From positions 1,612,001-1,676,000 of the forward strand of contig NZ_AP019547.1 of assembly GCF_013168275.1 (NCBI RefSeq): 64,000 nt of DNA, given 5' to 3'. Both the position numbers and the translations under genes were made by a program. The number at the start of each line of letters is the position of its first letter. Within the stretch, counting starts at the first letter, position 1. Below the pieces are notes generated by a model. That model did no database searches, was not told the DNA's origin, and worked only from the letters and a program-made list of their open reading frames with translations. This DNA comes from Candidatus Nitrotoga sp. AM1P (lineage in GTDB: Bacteria; Pseudomonadota; Gammaproteobacteria; Burkholderiales; Gallionellaceae). Positions 37,950 to 48,273 of this stretch are shown piece after piece.

Positions 37950-38544
37950 GTTTAATACGTACCTTATTTCGTGCGCAAACGAAGCGATGCGCTACAGACT
38001 GAATATTATCTAACCAGCTCTAATCTTAAAGACATAACCACATATTGATTCAATTTTAATAATCATTGCTATTTTAATATAGCCATTCCAACTGAAATGA
38101 GTATTAATCAACTCAAGTTATTGATTACAAAAATATATCCAGCCATTGGGGAAATCAAAAATGTACGTAAAAAACACACACCGGATAAGTATATACGAGT
38201 CATTTGCAGAACACGAAATCGAACAGACACTTAAAACAGTTTCTAAATAGCTGGTTCCGCACGTCAACCGTATAAAACAAAACTCATATACAGCGTGAAC
38301 AAATCAAAAATACCAAACGTATTGGCTGAAACATTGAATCGATATTACGCTGAAATCTAATCAAGCAGTATCGGCAATAGAATTACGAAGTAGCATTTCA
38401 ATAATCAAACATAGCTGCGATCAATTCGGCAACTTTCGCTGCAATTTACCAGTCAAATTGGTCACATCAACACAATTGATCATTATTTCACACGCCTGTC
38501 ATCCAACCTCTTTACAATAGTCGTAGTCCTTCAGATTCCGCATT
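37950..38544. other. Divergent intergenic region between sucC and mgtE
   Basis: Nearly 600 AT-rich bases without a gene. It must contain promoters for sucC (leftward) and mgtE (rightward). I see no riboswitch-like pairing that I can support, and no repeats. Confidence 0.35.
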
Positions 38545-39999
38545 ATGACCAAAAACCACGAACCTCATTACACAGAAAACGTGCAGGAGCATCTGCATCA
38601 GGTGCAAAGCCTGCTGGATAAGCACGAGCTGGTCGAAATGCTGGCGCGCAAGCAGGAAATGCCACGCCAAGAGCGTCACGAATTGTTGGGCAATATACTG
38701 CACAAGCAGCATCTGGCCGAACTGCAAGATAAACTGAGCAAACTGCATTCCTCCGATATCGCCTTTATCCTGGAGGCTCTACCCATTGAGCAGCGTTTGC
38801 TGGTATGGGATCTGGTCAAGGCCGATCGTGACGGCGAAATTTTGATCGAAGTTTCCGATTCAGTGCGTGAATCATTAATTGCCACCATGAGTCGCGAGGA
38901 ACTGCGCGAGGCGGCGGAGCAGCTGGATACTGACGAGATTGCCGATTTGGCGCATGATTTGCCACAGGCAGTGATGCGCGATGTATTCAAGTCTCTCACC
39001 ATTGAAGAACGCGAGCAATTGCGCGCGGCGATGTCCTATCCGGAAGATGCAGTAGGCGCGCTGATGGATTTCGATATGGTGACCATCCGTGAGCATGTCA
39101 CGCTGGAAGTCGTATCACGCTATCTGCGTCGTTTCGACGAGATGCCCGATCATACTGACCAGCTATTCGTAGTAGACAGAGACGATTTTTTTAAGGGTGT
39201 CTTGCCGCTTAATCGCTTATTGGTAAATGAACCGGACGTGCCCGTAAGCAAGCTGATGTTGACCGATACCATCAAATTACATTCGGATGACAAGGCGGAA
39301 AAAGCAGCACAGGCATTTGAGCGTTATGATTTAGTTTCAGCACCTGTGGTAGAAGAGGACGGTAAGCTGGTTGGTCGCGTAACCGTAAACACGGTGATGG
39401 ACTATATACGTTCAGAATCGGAAAGCGACATTTTGAATACGGCCGGTTTGCGCGGAGAAGAAGATATCTTTGCTTCGGTCTGGAAGAGCGTAAAAAATCG
39501 CTGGATGTGGCTGGCACTCAATCTATGTACAGCATTCTTTGCCTCACGCGTGATAGGCGAATTCGAAAATACTATCGAAAAACTTGTCGCACTCGCGGCG
39601 CTGATGCCTATCGTGGCAGGTATCGCTGGCAACTCGGCAAACCAGACCGCCACTATTATCATCCGCTCGCTGGCACTGGGGCAGCTTAGCCAAGCTAATG
39701 CACGGCGGCTAATCAGCAAAGAAATTACCATCGGTGGCCTGAACGGCCTGATTTGGGGCGGTGTAGCGGGATTGTTCGCCTACTTCCTATATAAAAGTGT
39801 ACTACTTGGCGTAATTTTGACTATTGCCATGGTGCTCAATTTAGTCCTTGGCGCATTGGCTGGTTTACTGATACCGCTGACCATGCAGCGTATGGGGCGC
39901 GACCCGGCCATCGGTTCCAGTGTAATGCTTACCGCTATTACAGACAGCGGCGGCTTCTTCATTTTCCTTGGGCTCGCTGCTCTATTTTTAATCCATTGA
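38545..39999 (+). CDS. mgtE: Magnesium transporter MgtE
   Basis: A 484-residue MgtE: N-terminal helical superfamily domain (LSSDIAFILEALPIEQRLLVWDL-like), two CBS domains (about 145-270; VSKLMLTDTIKLHSDDKAEKAAQAFERYDLVSAPVVEE), a connecting helix and five C-terminal membrane helices (GIAGNSANQTATIIIRSLALGQL is the signature; SVMLTAITDSGGFFIFL near the end). The cytosolic part senses Mg2+ and gates the channel. Length and order are typical. Confidence 0.93.
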   Translation: MTKNHEPHYTENVQEHLHQVQSLLDKHELVEMLARKQEMPRQERHELLGNILHKQHLAELQDKLSKLHSSDIAFILEALPIEQRLLVWDLVKADRDGEILIEVSDSVRESLIATMSREELREAAEQLDTDEIADLAHDLPQAVMRDVFKSLTIEEREQLRAAMSYPEDAVGALMDFDMVTIREHVTLEVVSRYLRRFDEMPDHTDQLFVVDRDDFFKGVLPLNRLLVNEPDVPVSKLMLTDTIKLHSDDKAEKAAQAFERYDLVSAPVVEEDGKLVGRVTVNTVMDYIRSESESDILNTAGLRGEEDIFASVWKSVKNRWMWLALNLCTAFFASRVIGEFENTIEKLVALAALMPIVAGIAGNSANQTATIIIRSLALGQLSQANARRLISKEITIGGLNGLIWGGVAGLFAYFLYKSVLLGVILTIAMVLNLVLGALAGLLIPLTMQRMGRDPAIGSSVMLTAITDSGGFFIFLGLAALFLIH

Positions 40000-40219
40000 A
40001 TTCCATATTTATGTGGCCTGGCGCGATAATCGGAGCGAGGACAATTCTTCACAAATGAAGATCGCCAAGCAAATTTGTTATAGCTTACGTAGAAAATCAA
40101 AAACAAAATGGCAGAACTATTCTTTTCATCATTAGGTTTTTTGCCATAACTGCCCCGACGAATTTATACTCATATCCTCAGCACTTTTCATACTCGTTGC
40201 TTCATAGAAAGTACTTGCT

Positions 40220-43030
40220 ATGTATCCTGGCAATAAGTCGACTCTACCACTTGTATCGGTCATCGTGCGCAGCATGGGGCGACCGGAACTTCGCTTGGCG
40301 CTGGAATCGATCGCAGGGCAGGATTATCCAAACGTTGAGGTTATCGTGGTCGATGCAACGGGCGGAAGCCACCCGGCGCTGCCAGCTATAACCTGGCAAT
40401 CCGGCCATTCGATACGAATCGTCGGCGGCCACCGCCGTTTGCCGCGACCCCAAGCCGCCAACGAAGGATTGCAAGCCGTAAATGGTGAGTGGTTCTGCTT
40501 TCTGGACGATGACGACACTTACGATTTTGACTTCCTCTCGGCCATGCTGAACGCCTCCCATGCCCATCCCGAAGCACTACTGATTTACGGTCGAACCCGA
40601 GTGTTTGATGAAAACGGGAAGGTCGAAAAGTTGTTTGGTAGCCCGTTCAACCGCGCATTGATGTACTTCGGACCATTGTTTTACTGGCAAGCGGCGATTA
40701 TTCGCCGCAAAGTCATTGAATTAGGCTGCCACTTTGATGAAACACTCGAAATTTGCGAGGATCGCGATTTTCTGAATCAAATTGCAGAGCACTCCGATTT
40801 TGTATTCGTTCCGGTTGTGGGATTCAATTATCACCCCTACTTGGGCACCTCGGGCACAGGCTCCAAAGCAACTCGGGATATACCTCGCCTCGAACGTTCG
40901 GAAAATATTTTGCGATCAAAATGGTCCGGCGCATCGTCCTATCATACCCGCCGCCTTGTTGAGATGTGCATGGGGGCAGTTCGCGCCTTTCATGACGGAA
41001 ATTTTGCACTTTCCCGCACCTTGTTTGATAAAACGCTTGAAGCGTACCCGGATGACCCCAGTGCCTTGCATGGGCTCGCCCGACTGGACCTTCACGACGG
41101 TCAGCTGGCTACGGCAGAAAAATTGGTTCGACGGGCAATCGAAATCAATCCGTCAGTCGACGAGTTTCGCATGACCATGGCACTCATTCTAGAGGCATCC
41201 CATCAATACGAAGAAGCACTTGCCTTTGCCCGGCAAGCGGGAATCAATCCGATATTTCAGGCGACTGCCGATGCACTCGCCCGACGCCTGCCTGTCACTG
41301 CCCGAGCAACACTTCCCTCCACTACAGGTGTCCAACAACTGGGGCGACTGGCACCGTGCCCATGCGGCAGTGGACGTCGCTTTAAGGAATGTTGCGGGGC
41401 TATCCGGCCAAATCAAGAACCCACCATGATTAAGGCCAACCACAACTCTCGCGTTACGATCATTATGACGATTCGGGAACGTCACAGCCTGACGATCCAA
41501 GCCTTAAAGTCTATCCTGTCCAACACACCCCCCATTTTCCGCCTCATTTTCGTGGACTGCCTTTCGCCAGTCTGGATTCGTGAGCAACTTGAAACGCTGG
41601 CCCACCAATACGGAATTGAATTGGTACACACCGAAGACCCGCTCTGGCCCAATCAAGCCAGAATAAAAATTCTGGATCGCATATCGTCTGAATATACCGT
41701 ATTCATCGACAACGACGTTCAGGTTGAACCGGGCTGGCTGGAGAAGCTGGTTGCCTGCGCAGATGAGACCGGTGCTGGCATTGTGGGGCCTTTGTACCTT
41801 TGGGGCGACGGCAAATCCACGCCAAAAATCCACATGGCGGGCGGCAGGCTTATTATTCACCCAGACGTCAGCCGTGATGGACTGGTCATGGAAGAGGAGC
41901 ATCTGCTCTTCAATCGCCGACCAGAGGACGTGCAGGAACAGCTCTTCAGAAAACCCTGCGATTATGTTGAATACCACTGCATGCTGATCCGCACCCAACT
42001 CCTGCAGGAGCATGGCCTGCTTGACGATGGAATCATCTCTGTCCATGAACATATTGATGCTGCACTTGCAGCTAAGCGGCTGGGTTACGCTACTTACCTG
42101 GAGCCTGCATCACGTGTGAACTACCTTGCTTTCGCCGATTTTCTGCTGGAGGATCTTCCCATTTTTAGAGTACGCTGGTCGCGGGATGCGGGCGAACAAA
42201 GCATTCTAAATTTTGCAAAAAAATGGGGGGTTTGCGACGACCAACGTTCCTTTGGCCAAGTACGTATTTTTCTGAGCAAGCATGTTGGCCACATCGATCC
42301 GCTCAGAACAAATATCCCTCCGCGCCAGGCGTGGAACACTACTATGCGCAAAGAAGAGCTACAGCAGACTCGTTCAGGCTTGCTGGATATGGCCATAGAG
42401 CACGGCTATCAAGCCGCAGAACTTACCTTACTAAGCGAGGCCTATTTCACTGCACAAGCACTCATGACGGGTAGATATCGCTCATGTGGTCGGCCCTTCA
42501 TTAACCATCTAGCAGGTACCGCCAGCGTACTTCTGCGCTATGATTTTCGAATTGAAGTGGTAATGGCAGGGCTGCTGCACGCGGCATACACTCATTGCCC
42601 GGCCCATCCGGAAGGCAAACAGGCAGCGCATGACGAGGTTTGCAGTAAACTCGGTGGAGAAGACAACAAAGTGGAGCGTCTGGTCAGAGGCTATACGCTC
42701 AAAGGAACGAAATCGCCGAGAAATCAGGTTAGGGTAACGGATGTCGGGCGATTTACTATTTTTGATGCCGAAGTGCAGATGATTGCCCTTGCCAACGAGA
42801 TTGATATGTACCTGAGTGGCGAAACCCGCTATTCGGCACCTCGTAACGATGAAATAACTCCGGCACAACTGGACGTAGCCGCCAAAATTTGCGAGATTAT
42901 TGGGGTAAGCGGTATGTCCCACAGCCTGCAGCAAGAACATAACGATAAGCGGCTACCACCCCCGCTCAGCTTACTCACCCAGCAAAACATGAGCTATCAG
43001 CTCAATCCTTTCCCACAGGGCACTGTATGA
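40220..43030 (+). CDS. Multidomain protein: glycosyltransferase 2 - TPR - SEC-C - glycosyltransferase 2 - HD-like
   Basis: A 936-residue fusion. Residues ~10-215 are a GT-A family 2 domain (VSVIVRSMGRPELRLALESI, FLDDDDTYDFDFL with the metal DxD). Residues ~245-355 are TPR repeats. A SEC-C zinc motif, CPCGSGRRFKECCG, is at ~377-392. Residues ~408-650 are a second GT2 domain (IIMTIRERHSLTIQALKSIL, FIDNDVQVEPGWL). Residues ~757-880 are an HD-like, DUF6817-type region (FINHLAGTASVLLRYDF, VMAGLLHAAYTHC) where the usual HD pair reads HA, so hydrolase activity is doubtful. It leads a three-gene operon with only 7 bases to the next gene. Acceptor and donor sugars are unknown. Confidence 0.8.
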   Translation: MYPGNKSTLPLVSVIVRSMGRPELRLALESIAGQDYPNVEVIVVDATGGSHPALPAITWQSGHSIRIVGGHRRLPRPQAANEGLQAVNGEWFCFLDDDDTYDFDFLSAMLNASHAHPEALLIYGRTRVFDENGKVEKLFGSPFNRALMYFGPLFYWQAAIIRRKVIELGCHFDETLEICEDRDFLNQIAEHSDFVFVPVVGFNYHPYLGTSGTGSKATRDIPRLERSENILRSKWSGASSYHTRRLVEMCMGAVRAFHDGNFALSRTLFDKTLEAYPDDPSALHGLARLDLHDGQLATAEKLVRRAIEINPSVDEFRMTMALILEASHQYEEALAFARQAGINPIFQATADALARRLPVTARATLPSTTGVQQLGRLAPCPCGSGRRFKECCGAIRPNQEPTMIKANHNSRVTIIMTIRERHSLTIQALKSILSNTPPIFRLIFVDCLSPVWIREQLETLAHQYGIELVHTEDPLWPNQARIKILDRISSEYTVFIDNDVQVEPGWLEKLVACADETGAGIVGPLYLWGDGKSTPKIHMAGGRLIIHPDVSRDGLVMEEEHLLFNRRPEDVQEQLFRKPCDYVEYHCMLIRTQLLQEHGLLDDGIISVHEHIDAALAAKRLGYATYLEPASRVNYLAFADFLLEDLPIFRVRWSRDAGEQSILNFAKKWGVCDDQRSFGQVRIFLSKHVGHIDPLRTNIPPRQAWNTTMRKEELQQTRSGLLDMAIEHGYQAAELTLLSEAYFTAQALMTGRYRSCGRPFINHLAGTASVLLRYDFRIEVVMAGLLHAAYTHCPAHPEGKQAAHDEVCSKLGGEDNKVERLVRGYTLKGTKSPRNQVRVTDVGRFTIFDAEVQMIALANEIDMYLSGETRYSAPRNDEITPAQLDVAAKICEIIGVSGMSHSLQQEHNDKRLPPPLSLLTQQNMSYQLNPFPQGTV

Positions 43031-43037
43031 GAATTGC

Positions 43038-43637
43038 ATGAATACATCGCAGGAATTCTTACACAATTCATCGATAACATCCCAGATGGGCGTCTTGACG
43101 CAGTTCATCTTCGTTCCTGATGACGTATTGAAAGCTGATGCCACTATTGTTTTGGGGATGAGTTTATGGGAGCGCCCATTAGCAAGGGCAATTGACCTGT
43201 ACCGTCAGGAACTTGCTGGGAGGCTGATCTTGTGCGGCGGTTACAATCTAAAAATTGACGCAATCGAAGCACTCAAGATGTACAGGAAAGCCAAATCAAT
43301 AGGAATACCCGATTCAGATATTCTGGTTGATCCAGATTCAAGTAATACTGCGGAAAACTTCTCCAATGCAGCTTTCCTTCTCCAAGCCAACAACATTGAA
43401 ATAACCCGATCTGTAGTAAATATTGTCTCAATCCATTTTCATAGCCGTCGCGCATTGTTAACGGCACAGAAAGTGTTTGGCAAAGGCGTCCAATTTGGAA
43501 TAGCAACTTATCCAAGTGTTCACTACACGAGTAAAACTTGGTACGAGACTGAAGCAGGACGTCGGAATGTATTTGACGAGATTGAAAAAATAACTAGATA
43601 CTTTCCAGGAAACATACTGCCGAAAGGCATTAATTGA
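43038..43637 (+). CDS. YdcF/DUF218-family protein
   Basis: A 199-residue DUF218 domain: ADATIVLGMSLWERPLARAI-type start, GRLILCGGYNLKIDAIEALKMYRKAKSIGIPDSDILVDPDSSNTAENFSN-type central region (seen in pieces), then VSIHFHSRRALLTAQKVFG. Family members (YdcF, SanA, ElyC) are linked to envelope and lipid-carrier metabolism. There is no membrane anchor here, so it should be cytoplasmic, unlike ElyC/SanA. It lies 7 bases after the glycosyltransferase gene and 18 bases before the NRPS-like gene. Confidence 0.8.
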   Translation: MNTSQEFLHNSSITSQMGVLTQFIFVPDDVLKADATIVLGMSLWERPLARAIDLYRQELAGRLILCGGYNLKIDAIEALKMYRKAKSIGIPDSDILVDPDSSNTAENFSNAAFLLQANNIEITRSVVNIVSIHFHSRRALLTAQKVFGKGVQFGIATYPSVHYTSKTWYETEAGRRNVFDEIEKITRYFPGNILPKGIN

Positions 43638-43655
43638 AAACTCCGAATACACTTT

Positions 43656-46600
43656 ATGGGGACTGAGGCTAAAGCAGCTTTGGCAATTGGCGCTGCAATT
43701 GACTTTGCAATGCCCCAGAGCTTACAGGACGCTTTACAGCTGGCACTCGCCAACCATTTTAATGGAGCATTTGTTTTTTCAAATGGGGTCCTAGCGTCCG
43801 AGGAATTCAGCTATTCTCATATCTGGAACAGGGCACTATGCATGCTCCGTGGACTGCAAGAGTCGGGTTGTAAGCGCGGAAATGTGCTGATTATTGATGC
43901 CGGAAATCCAGCAACATTTATCCCAGCGCTTTGGGCTACCTTGCTGGGAGGCATGGTGGCTGTACCGCTCACCTTCAGTCGGTGGAATGTCCGTGCGCAC
44001 CATGAGTTTAAGGACAGACTAGATAAAATCCATGCGACTCTCGCTCAGCCCTTGATTCTTTCTGATGACGAAGACCTGTTCTGGAACAAGGGAAGAAGGC
44101 AGATTTCATTTCATCAGCTTCGTGAATACTCGCCTGCTGAAGGAATTACTTCAACTGACTGGGGCGCTCCAGCGGTCCTTATCTCAACTTCCGGTACGAC
44201 GGGCCTACCGCAACTCGTTACCCTCAGCGGCAAGGCATTAATGCACCGTTGGTGGCCAGCGGGTCCATCCGCTCCCAATCAGACGAGATTTCTGAATTGG
44301 ATGCCGCTGGATCATGTCATGGGGCTGGGGGTAGCGGGGCCTAATGGACGATTGAAGATTCAACTATCGCCAGAATCGTTTGTGCAAAAGCCATTGGGTT
44401 GGCTTGACCTAATTCAGTCCCACAGTATTACTCATGCCGGAATGAGTAATTTTGGCATGAAGTTGATCGCGGATGCGGCCTCATCATCCAACTGGGACCT
44501 CTCGAGTCTGCAACGTGTGGGCGTTGGCACAGAAATGGTCTCGGCAAAGGTTTGTACCCGATTTATCGAAGTCCTTGTGGGTAATGGTGCCCCTGCCGAA
44601 ACGATTATTTTGGGTTATGGACTATCCGAATGCGGACCTGTTGCAGGCGGTAAACGATCATTCCAGCCAGCGTTGCACAACAACGGGCATGAACCACCAC
44701 TTATCGATTTTCCGACGCAAGGGCATAGCGTTCGTATTGTCGATCAAGACGGAAGCCTATGCCAAGAAGAAGAGATTGGGCAGATTGAAGTGTGCGGCCC
44801 GACGATGACCTCCGGATATTATGGAAGCCCCGAGCTCAATAAGCTGATTTTTACTGCTGATAGCTGGTTTCGAACCGGTGATACAGGCTATTTGCGGGGA
44901 GGCTGCTTGTGCGTGACAGGAAGAGAAAAGGAAGTCATCCTCGTAAACGCACTCAAGTTTTCCTGTAGTGAAATTGATTCTGTCATACAGTCGATTCCGG
45001 GAATATCCTTGGCCTATGTTTTTCCATGGGCTGATGATGGCAGACAAATCGAGCGCCCAGCATTGGTTTATGCAACGGATAAGACGAATGTCGATTTTAG
45101 TACAACCGAATCGCTAATCAGAAAGGTTTGCGTCGACCGATTCGGATTTGGCCTGGCTCGTTGCATCTGCATTAAACCCGAGGAAGTACCAAGAACTCGT
45201 TCCGGAAAAGTGCAGCGCGGCCGACTGGCTGAGATATTCATACGGACTGACACATCTCATCCCTCTCCTCTGGAAGTCAAGCCACCTGAAACACTCCAAA
45301 ACAAGATTGCCGCACTGATGGCCAGTTTACTTGATGGTGTGACCCCTAACCTGACAGACGACTTTTTCGAACTTGGCGGCGACTCTTTGGGCGCATTGAC
45401 GTTTACTGTTGCCCTGGAGCAGAAATTAGGCATCAGCCTTCCCCCAGCCATCTTTGCGCGCGCGCCTACCCTTGGAAATGTTCTGGCTTTTGTTCAAACG
45501 AACCCCGCCAGCTCAGGTCGATTGTCAATCGTTCCGGTACAGACAGGAACATCTGGGAAGGGGGTATTCATTACGCCTGGATTGTGGGGAAACAACGGCT
45601 ACGCTCATAACCTGGCAATTGAAATGGGCCCGGAGTTCTCCGTTTGGACATTTCACATAACCGCCCCGGCTAACTGGACACTCCGGTTTCACAGCATTCC
45701 AGAACTCGCAAGAGAATGCTGCACGTTAATGCAAACGGTCCAGCCCCAAGGTCCCTATCACATTGCGGGGCATTCGTTTGGTGGAATGATCGCCTTTGAA
45801 ATGGGAAGGCAATTGTTCGCCTCAGGACTGGCAGTAGGGACGCTGTCAATCATCGACATCACGGCGAAACTCATGCATCGCGATTTCAATGTTGACAGTA
45901 CGAAGCGCACTGATTATGTGATTGAACACCATCGCTTGCTAAACAAGCTATACCTTCCGCGTCTTATAGAAGGGCCCCTTCGATATTTCAGGGCCAGGGA
46001 CAGTGTCTATTTGCCCCTTTCGGATAAAACAGGTGGCTGGTCGTACCTCTCCAAAAATGGCGTTGAAATTATTGACATTCCCGGTGATCACCAATCGATC
46101 GTAAGAAACCCATCTCTCGGGATTTTGAGTAAACACATCGTAGCAGGTATACGAGGTCAGATAGGATTTCTCCATCCTCATCTATCAATTTCAGAGATGG
46201 CGCGAATAGCGATTGATGAGGCTCGCAATGCGTGTGTTGAAGGCAACCTGCTACTAGAAATTGAGTCGCTGAAGCGTGCCATAGCCGCAGAGCCCAACGT
46301 GTCTTCCTGGGTCTTCACAAGACTTGCGCATGCCTTGCTTTCAGCTGATCAAATTGGACCTGCCGCAGAAACATATCTCTCAGCCTTAAAAAGAGATCCT
46401 TGGCCACTCACAACACATTTACACCTTCGCGTAGCATTAATAAATAGCAGGTCAAGCAATTTTGGTCTCCACGCTTCGCATTTTGCCAAACAGACAAAAA
46501 TTGATTCCCCGGCAATAGCCCGAATCATAGGAGCTATTTTTTTGATACTAGGAGATGCTACGGGGGCAGAAAGAGGCATCAGAACTGGGCTCGAACAAAT

Positions 46601-46934
46601 TCCAGAGAGTCTGGAACTTCGGCTGCAATTGCTTAATTTTCTGGTTGAGAATAAACGCTTTTCTGAAGCTGAGGAACAGCTTGTTATGTCACTTGCCCAT
46701 CCTATAGCAAATGATGAGGCTTATTTTGATCTCGGTATTCTTGCCATTAGACTGAATAAGTTCGACCTCGCAACCGACTGTTTGAACAAGTCCATTGACA
46801 TTGACCCGGGCAACTCTCGCGCCCTGGATATACTGGGGAAAATTCAGGCCGCAAAAGGCAATATTGAATCAGCCCAGCATTTGAAGTCCAGGCTGGAAAT
46901 AATTTTGCATGGCCAAATATTTCGTTCTGAGTAA
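43656..46934 (+). CDS. NRPS-like enzyme: adenylation - carrier - thioesterase - TPR
   Basis: A 1092-residue protein. Residues 1 to ~530 are an adenylate-forming domain (LISTSGTTGLPQLVTLSG, ILGYGLSECGP, FRTGDTGYL, PRTRSGKVQRGRL with the late Lys). A carrier domain at ~545-615 has the phosphopantetheine serine in LGGDSLGAL (about residue 575). A type I thioesterase follows at ~624-830 with nucleophile in GHSFGGM and His in GDHQSIV. TPR-like repeats fill the last ~250 residues. There is no condensation domain, so it would activate, load and release or dimerise a single acid. The substrate is unknown. The close spacing to the two genes upstream points to one pathway. Confidence 0.83.
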   Translation: MGTEAKAALAIGAAIDFAMPQSLQDALQLALANHFNGAFVFSNGVLASEEFSYSHIWNRALCMLRGLQESGCKRGNVLIIDAGNPATFIPALWATLLGGMVAVPLTFSRWNVRAHHEFKDRLDKIHATLAQPLILSDDEDLFWNKGRRQISFHQLREYSPAEGITSTDWGAPAVLISTSGTTGLPQLVTLSGKALMHRWWPAGPSAPNQTRFLNWMPLDHVMGLGVAGPNGRLKIQLSPESFVQKPLGWLDLIQSHSITHAGMSNFGMKLIADAASSSNWDLSSLQRVGVGTEMVSAKVCTRFIEVLVGNGAPAETIILGYGLSECGPVAGGKRSFQPALHNNGHEPPLIDFPTQGHSVRIVDQDGSLCQEEEIGQIEVCGPTMTSGYYGSPELNKLIFTADSWFRTGDTGYLRGGCLCVTGREKEVILVNALKFSCSEIDSVIQSIPGISLAYVFPWADDGRQIERPALVYATDKTNVDFSTTESLIRKVCVDRFGFGLARCICIKPEEVPRTRSGKVQRGRLAEIFIRTDTSHPSPLEVKPPETLQNKIAALMASLLDGVTPNLTDDFFELGGDSLGALTFTVALEQKLGISLPPAIFARAPTLGNVLAFVQTNPASSGRLSIVPVQTGTSGKGVFITPGLWGNNGYAHNLAIEMGPEFSVWTFHITAPANWTLRFHSIPELARECCTLMQTVQPQGPYHIAGHSFGGMIAFEMGRQLFASGLAVGTLSIIDITAKLMHRDFNVDSTKRTDYVIEHHRLLNKLYLPRLIEGPLRYFRARDSVYLPLSDKTGGWSYLSKNGVEIIDIPGDHQSIVRNPSLGILSKHIVAGIRGQIGFLHPHLSISEMARIAIDEARNACVEGNLLLEIESLKRAIAAEPNVSSWVFTRLAHALLSADQIGPAAETYLSALKRDPWPLTTHLHLRVALINSRSSNFGLHASHFAKQTKIDSPAIARIIGAIFLILGDATGAERGIRTGLEQIPESLELRLQLLNFLVENKRFSEAEEQLVMSLAHPIANDEAYFDLGILAIRLNKFDLATDCLNKSIDIDPGNSRALDILGKIQAAKGNIESAQHLKSRLEIILHGQIFRSE

Positions 46935-46966
46935 TTCAAACAAAGTCGTGGTAGGGGAATAAAAAA

Positions 46967-47036
46967 GCGGGAGTTCGACCCGCGAATAAACAAAAACGTT
47001 AGCTACAGTCTCTGACTGCAAGGCTTCATGCCTTGC
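46967..47036 (+). other. Two hairpins after the NRPS-like gene
   Basis: GCGGG/CCCGC (46967-46983) and GCAAGGC/GCCTTGC (47018-47036) can each form a stem. Neither is followed by a T-run on the plus strand, so they are weak candidates for ending the operon; an A6 tract before the first one would serve as a U-tail for minus-strand transcription. Confidence 0.35.
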
Positions 47037-47100
47037 GCAGCCCAAGCCTCACTACTTAGTTTAAGCCAAAATAAAGGATCACCCCCTGAAACGTCTACAC

Positions 47101-48273
47101 ATGAGATTTACGTATGCCAATTTTAATTGTGTAAGACTCTCCAAGCTGCTAGCAATGTGCACGTTTGGACTGTCGCTGTGGGCCATAGCAGAACTGTCGA
47201 CAGCCAAGGTCATCATCGGTGATTCCCCTCATTATGTGGTTCCGGTGGCGACTGATGCGGCGATGATAGGGCAATTGTTACTCGTACACATCCGCTACCA
47301 CCAGGATGGCTCCAACCAGTTGGAGCTCGACGATTCCACGCGCGCGATGCTTGCCCACGTACAACCCGGGGGCGTGGTGCTCTATGGCGCCAATATTTCG
47401 TCCGCACAGCAGGTACGCAAACTAATCGCCGATATTCGCGCCGTATTGCGGATTCCCCCCTTCATCGCCATCGACGAAGAAGGGGGGCGCGTTTCACGGA
47501 TTCGAGGGCTTGAGGGGGCGGTCATGATTCCGTCAGCACGTAATCTTGCGTTGCGTGGCCAGGATGCCATTGAAAAAGCATACACCACCATCGGCATTGA
47601 GTTGGCAGCACTCAATATAAACATGGATCTTGCGCCTGTTGCTGACCTGGGATTTTACCCAGCACGACCGTATTTGGGCGATCGCGCTTTCTCTTCCAAA
47701 CCTGAAATAGTTTCGCGGGCCGTCGCAATCGCTGTAAACGCACTACAGACGTGTGGTGTAATCGCGGTCGTCAAACATTTTCCGGGGCATGGACGCACGC
47801 AAGACAACAGTCATGAAACGGGCGCCGTGATCAAAGCCACGCGCGCCGAACTCGAGGCCGATTTACAACCGTTCCGCGCGGCGTTTGCAGTGGGTGCTGG
47901 CGGACTGATGACTGCGCATGTCGCATACCCCGCACTAGACGCTACCGGTTTGGTGGCCAGCGTTTCTGAACCCATTCTGCAAGGGCTTGCACGGCGAGAG
48001 CTAGGTTTTAATGGACTCATCGTTACCGATGCCATCGAGATGCGTGGCCTCACACCGCAAATTTCGGAAAAAGATGCTGCGCTCGCGGCATTTATGGCCG
48101 GGGCCGATCTACTCATGGGGCCGACAAACCCATTGGAAATACTCAATTATCTGAGACAAGCGCTCTCGTCCCCTAACGCTAAAATGGTAGAAGCGCGCGC
48201 ACGGCTCCTAGATTCATATCGGCGCATTATGACGACCAAGTATGACTACAAAATAGCGCCGCCACAGTATTGA
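47101..48273 (+). CDS. Glycoside hydrolase family 3 (NagZ-like beta-N-acetylhexosaminidase)
   Basis: A 390-residue GH3 enzyme: MIGQLLLVHIRY, GGVVLYGANISSAQQVRKLIADI, FIAIDEEGGRVSRI, the family's KHFPGHGRTQDNSHET with catalytic His, and the nucleophile Asp in GLIVTDAIEMRGL. The N-terminus has a hydrophobic stretch (LLAMCTFGLSLWAIAEL), which points to export, unlike cytoplasmic NagZ of the Enterobacteria. It would remove N-acetylglucosamine from peptidoglycan fragments or other glycans outside the cytoplasm. Complete single-domain length. Confidence 0.85.
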   Translation: MRFTYANFNCVRLSKLLAMCTFGLSLWAIAELSTAKVIIGDSPHYVVPVATDAAMIGQLLLVHIRYHQDGSNQLELDDSTRAMLAHVQPGGVVLYGANISSAQQVRKLIADIRAVLRIPPFIAIDEEGGRVSRIRGLEGAVMIPSARNLALRGQDAIEKAYTTIGIELAALNINMDLAPVADLGFYPARPYLGDRAFSSKPEIVSRAVAIAVNALQTCGVIAVVKHFPGHGRTQDNSHETGAVIKATRAELEADLQPFRAAFAVGAGGLMTAHVAYPALDATGLVASVSEPILQGLARRELGFNGLIVTDAIEMRGLTPQISEKDAALAAFMAGADLLMGPTNPLEILNYLRQALSSPNAKMVEARARLLDSYRRIMTTKYDYKIAPPQY

